NCBI GenBank assembly: GCA_034408685.1 | Contig: JAWXCP010000039.1 | Span: 1 to 64,000 of the forward strand | Source: JANXVY01 sp034408685 | Lineage (GTDB): Bacteria; Pseudomonadota; Alphaproteobacteria; Rhizobiales; Hyphomicrobiaceae | Direction: 5' to 3' | Length of the DNA: 64,000 nt | Shown here: positions 60,858 through 64,000 of the stretch, one piece after another | How the letters are laid out: every line of letters begins with the position of its first letter | Position numbering within the stretch: position 1 is the first letter of the stretch | Translations under genes and position numbers: made by a program | The notes under the pieces: generated by a model | Told to the model about the DNA's origin: nothing | The model's database searches: none | The model's input: only the letters and a program-made list of their open reading frames with translations

Positions 60858-61901
60858 TCACAGGTGACCCTCCACCAGCGGCTCTGCCTCGGCGCCATCC
60901 AACATCCGGGAAACGGAACGCGCCAAGATCGGAGCGAGCAGGAAGCCATGCCTGTAGGCGCCGTTAACGCGAATTGTTCGACGACGCTTGTCGACGAGCG
61001 CGCGGGGCACATTGTCGGGCAGCGACGGACGAACGCCGGCTCCAAAGTCGATGATCGTGGCCTCTGCGAAGCCGGGATGGAGCGCGCACACAGCAGCCAT
61101 TAGTTCAACGGCCGAGCGAACCGACATCGGTCCGGATTCATCGCTTTCGATGACAGTCGCGCCGACCATGTAGACGTGGCCGGGCCAGGGGACGATGTAA
61201 ATTGGCGTCCGAGGGTCAAGATAGCGGACTGGCCGGGTGAATGTCACGCCATCAGCATGGAGCAGCAGCCGTTCGCCGCGTACCCCGCGTAGGGTCGGAA
61301 TGTCGCGGCTGGCTGCGAGCCCCCGGCAATCGATGGTCCAATCAGGAGCGGCGGCCCCGCTACGGCTGGTATCGTCCTGAGCCGTCTCGCTGTCCGCGTC
61401 GATGCCGAAGTCGAAGGTGGCCCCGGCTTCGCGCGCCGCTGCGAGAAGAGCGGTCAGGGCGTCCAAGGCAGCGACATGGGCCTCGGCGGCGAAGTGAAGC
61501 GCGGTTTCAAAGCGCCCGCCGAGATCGGGCTCCAGCGCTGCGACCGCGTCTCGGCCGAGCATGACGTGGCCTTCGGTCAGGCGCGCAAATCGCTTCAATT
61601 CGCCCGGTTCGCGGATCGAAGCGACGACGAGGCTGCCGCGCTGGCTGACCGGTACGGTGTCAGCCCAGATGTCATACGCTTGGCGGCCCAGGTCACGGAC
61701 GATCGGTGGCGCGGCTTCGGCCTCGGTATCGGGCGCGATCATTGCGCCAGCATACCGGCTTGCAGAGGCGCGAAACGGGTCGGTTGCTGGCGAGCGCTCG
61801 ATGACGCGCACGCGGTGACCGGCGCGCGCCAGAGTTACCGCTTGCCAAAGGCCGACAACGCCGGCGCCAACGATGGTAATAGTAAGCTTTGACGCTGTCA
61901 C
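60858..61901 (-). CDS. thiO: Glycine oxidase ThiO-like FAD oxidoreductase
   Basis: 347 residues from a GTG at 61901, which opens directly on the FAD-binding Rossmann motif (TITIVGAGVVGLWQAVTLAR). The middle and C-terminus (RGLAASRDIPTLRGVRGERL and NGAYRHGFLLAPILARSVSR) follow DadA/ThiO proteins. It should oxidise glycine to iminoacetate/glyoxylate for the thiazole of thiamine. It starts 11 bases after the dnaE2 stop, so it is the distal gene of that transcript. D-amino acid dehydrogenase is an alternative; nearby thiS favours ThiO. Confidence 0.72.
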   Translation of the reverse strand: MTASKLTITIVGAGVVGLWQAVTLARAGHRVRVIERSPATDPFRASASRYAGAMIAPDTEAEAAPPIVRDLGRQAYDIWADTVPVSQRGSLVVASIREPGELKRFARLTEGHVMLGRDAVAALEPDLGGRFETALHFAAEAHVAALDALTALLAAAREAGATFDFGIDADSETAQDDTSRSGAAAPDWTIDCRGLAASRDIPTLRGVRGERLLLHADGVTFTRPVRYLDPRTPIYIVPWPGHVYMVGATVIESDESGPMSVRSAVELMAAVCALHPGFAEATIIDFGAGVRPSLPDNVPRALVDKRRRTIRVNGAYRHGFLLAPILARSVSRMLDGAEAEPLVEGHL

Positions 61902-61912
61902 GGCCTGGTCTT

Positions 61913-64000
61913 TCAGTGGAAGTCGCGGGATTTTGGAATGACGCGTTCGCCGCGCGGATGGAGCGGGCGGGGTCGCGGCGGCGCAAGGCGTAATGGCGTC
62001 GTGGCTCCCGGTGGAGCCGTGCGGCGGGTGTCGCGGACACCGTCTGACACGTGTAAGACTTCGTCGCCACGCGCGATCGGGATGGCCATGTCTTCGGCAC
62101 CGTCGGCGAGAAGTCCGAGCCAATCGCTTCGGTCCTCGAGGCGTTCGCATACCACGTGGACGATGGTGTCGTGGCGCTGAATGCGGCCGTGGATGACGAT
62201 GAGGCGCGCGCCCATGACGACCCGACGGTACCGTTCGAGGATCTTTGGCCAGACCACGGCGTTGGCAACTCCGGTTTCGTCTTCGATAGTCATGAACACG
62301 ACGCCTTTGGCCGAGCCCGGCCGCTGGCGAACCAGCACGATGCCAGCCACCGAAACCCGTGCACCGTCGCGCAAGCCGCGCAGTTCAGCCGCCTCGATCA
62401 TACGCGGCCCGCCTGTTCCGCCGCCCTCTGATGACAGGCGGGAGCGCAGAAAGCTCAGCGGGTGGGCTTTGAGCGACAGACGTAGCGTTTGATAATCGGC
62501 GACGACGTGCTCCGACAGCGGCATCGTCGGCAAGGCTACATCGGGCTCGGGGCCACTATCGGCCGTTTCACCCCAGGCAAAAAGTGGCAAGGCGGCGGTA
62601 TCGGTCAGCGCGTGGACCTGCCACAGCGCCTGGCGGCGGTCGAGGCCGAGGGAGCGGAAGGCATCGGCGGCTGCCAGTGTTTCGAGTGTCACCCGGCGTA
62701 CGCCACTGTCACGTTGGAATGCGGCAAGCGAGACGAACGGAGGGCCATTGCGGGGTGGCGCATGGCGGTCATGCAGCGCTTCGAGCTTGGCGGCCTCCTT
62801 GGCAGCAAGCCCGTCGACTTGGTTGAGGCCGAGGCGAACCGCGCGGCGCACGGCCCCTGCGACGGGCTCCAGCGTACAGTCGAGGCGGGAATGAGCAACA
62901 TCGACGGCACGCACCTCGACGCCGTGCTCACTGGCATCGCGTACGATCTGTGCCGGGGCGTAAAATCCCATCGGCTGTGAGTTGAGCAGGGCGGCGGCGA
63001 ACACCTCCGGATAATGGCACTTGAGCCATGATGACACGTAGACGAGCAGCGCGAAGCTCGCCGCGTGGCTTTCGGGGAAGCCGTACTCGCCAAACCCCTT
63101 GATCTGGTTGAAGCAGCGGGCGGCGAAGGCAGGATCATAGCCGCGCGCGACCATCGCAGAGATCATCTTGTCCTCGAGCAGGCCGATGGTGCCGCGTTTG
63201 CGGAATGTCGCCATAGACTTTCTGAGTTCGTTGACCTCGGCATCGGTGAATTTCGCCGCGACCATGGCGATGCGCATGGCCTGCTCTTGGAATAGCGGCA
63301 CACCCTTTGTTTTGGCGAGGATATCGCGCAACTCGCTGGGTGGACCGTGTTCGGGCGATGGCTCGGGGTAGAGTTCTGGCTCAAGGCCCTGACGGCGGCG
63401 CAAGTAGGGGTGGACCATGTCGCCTTGGATCGGGCCAGGCCGGACGATCGCGACCTCGATCACGAGATCGTAGAACGTGCGCGGCTTCAACCGCGGCAGC
63501 ATGTTCATCTGCGCCCGGCTCTCGACCTGGAACACGCCGACGCTGTCGGCCCGGCACAGCATGTCATAAACGGTTGCGTCTTCGCGCGGGATTGTGGCGA
63601 GCGTCAAGGTGCGGCCGTAGGCCGAGGCGATGAGATCGAAAGCGCGGTGGATGCAAGTCAGCATGCCGAGTGCGAGGATGTCGACCTTGAGCAGCCCGAG
63701 GGCAGCGAGGTCGTCCTTGTCCCACTCAATGAAGGTGCGGTTCTCCATGCCGGCGTTGCCAACGGGCACGATCTCGATAAGCGGGCGGCGGGTCAGGACG
63801 AAGCCGCCGACGTGCTGGGAGAGATGGCGCGGAAAGCCGGTCAGTTCGTCGGCGAGTTCGATCGTGGCGCCGAGCAGCGGATCGGTGGGGTCGAGACCGG
63901 CTTCGCGGATGTAGTGCTCAGGCAGCACGCCTTTCGATTGCGCGCCCCACACCATACCGGCAAGCGCGGTGACGGTATCATCCGACAGTCCCATGACCTT
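61913..64000 (-). CDS. dnaE2: Error-prone DNA polymerase DnaE2 (C-terminal part, runs off window)
   Basis: The last about 695 residues are present; the PHP domain and first catalytic Asp pair lie beyond 64000. Visible: LLKVDILALGMLTCIHRAF (palm), RADSVGVFQVESRAQMNMLP, VAIVRPGPIQGDMVHPYLRR, FGEYGFPESHAASFALLVYV, and a C-terminal OB-fold (VSVAGIVLVRQRPGSAKGVV). DnaE2 is the SOS-induced translesion polymerase of alphaproteobacteria, usually with imuA and imuB upstream, which would be outside this window. Confidence 0.93.
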   Translation of the reverse strand, partial: KVMGLSDDTVTALAGMVWGAQSKGVLPEHYIREAGLDPTDPLLGATIELADELTGFPRHLSQHVGGFVLTRRPLIEIVPVGNAGMENRTFIEWDKDDLAALGLLKVDILALGMLTCIHRAFDLIASAYGRTLTLATIPREDATVYDMLCRADSVGVFQVESRAQMNMLPRLKPRTFYDLVIEVAIVRPGPIQGDMVHPYLRRRQGLEPELYPEPSPEHGPPSELRDILAKTKGVPLFQEQAMRIAMVAAKFTDAEVNELRKSMATFRKRGTIGLLEDKMISAMVARGYDPAFAARCFNQIKGFGEYGFPESHAASFALLVYVSSWLKCHYPEVFAAALLNSQPMGFYAPAQIVRDASEHGVEVRAVDVAHSRLDCTLEPVAGAVRRAVRLGLNQVDGLAAKEAAKLEALHDRHAPPRNGPPFVSLAAFQRDSGVRRVTLETLAAADAFRSLGLDRRQALWQVHALTDTAALPLFAWGETADSGPEPDVALPTMPLSEHVVADYQTLRLSLKAHPLSFLRSRLSSEGGGTGGPRMIEAAELRGLRDGARVSVAGIVLVRQRPGSAKGVVFMTIEDETGVANAVVWPKILERYRRVVMGARLIVIHGRIQRHDTIVHVVCERLEDRSDWLGLLADGAEDMAIPIARGDEVLHVSDGVRDTRRTAPPGATTPLRLAPPRPRPLHPRGERVIPKSRDFH

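Noticed and set aside
56578..60861. Continuous reverse-strand open frame of about 1427 codons
   Set aside because: It is antisense to the clear MFS-PlsC-ligase gene, is His/Arg/Gln-rich with no domain, and is explained by high GC content suppressing stop codons.

Overview
The window reads as chromosome of a GC-rich alphaproteobacterium, most likely order Hyphomicrobiales (Rhizobiales). Support comes from the gene families rather than any marker gene: an HWE-kinase bacteriophytochrome, a BA14K protein, a PdhS-like kinase, imuA/B-era DnaE2, tandem retropepsin-like proteases, a DUF1289 protein and two copies of a RIME-like intergenic repeat. No rRNA, tRNA or CRISPR array was found, so genus cannot be given.

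Region 1-13.2 kb is accessory and eroded. It holds the start of an IS5-like transposase, small excisionase-like HTH genes, an integrase fragment fused to a truncated CopG-type conjugation gene, the C-terminus of a DUF3363 relaxase, a truncated ISAzo13 transposase, a frameshifted P4-type integrase and an IS1182 remnant. Between these lie a large secreted protein with C-terminal Cys repeats, a class II Fic protein and two paralogous exported proteins.

Region 13.2-25.4 kb is a complete-looking N-methylglutamate (NMG) pathway operon for methylamine use: an XRE-cupin regulator, then mgsABC (N-methylglutamate synthase), gmaS (gamma-glutamylmethylamide synthetase) and mgdABCD (N-methylglutamate dehydrogenase), mostly with overlapping stops and starts. 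It converges on a two-gene rhodopsin unit: a xanthorhodopsin-like proton pump and a Brp/Blh beta-carotene cleavage enzyme that would supply retinal.

Region 25.4-38.6 kb starts with a 593-base divergent intergenic region carrying three 19-bp tandem repeats. It then encodes a 1449-residue CheB-CheR-PAS-histidine kinase-REC-REC-LuxR protein, a set of small envelope/stress proteins, a PfkB kinase, and a phosphomannose isomerase-GT4-toroid fusion followed by a GH130 phosphorylase.

Region 38.6-64 kb is mostly housekeeping and sensing: an ECF sigma factor, a D,D-carboxypeptidase, a bphO-bphP operon (heme oxygenase plus bacteriophytochrome kinase), a polytopic membrane protein, a phosphohexomutase, two retropepsins, a membrane histidine kinase, a HAD phosphatase, an active/inactive M16 peptidase pair, thiS, an MFS-PlsC-AMP-ligase phospholipid remodelling protein, thiO and the 3' part of dnaE2.

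The most notable theme is one-carbon nitrogen metabolism placed beside light capture (rhodopsin) and light sensing (bacteriophytochrome), with a very large signalling fusion divergent from the rhodopsin. A two-palindrome intergenic element occurs once on each side of this block (13.2 kb and 41.5 kb).
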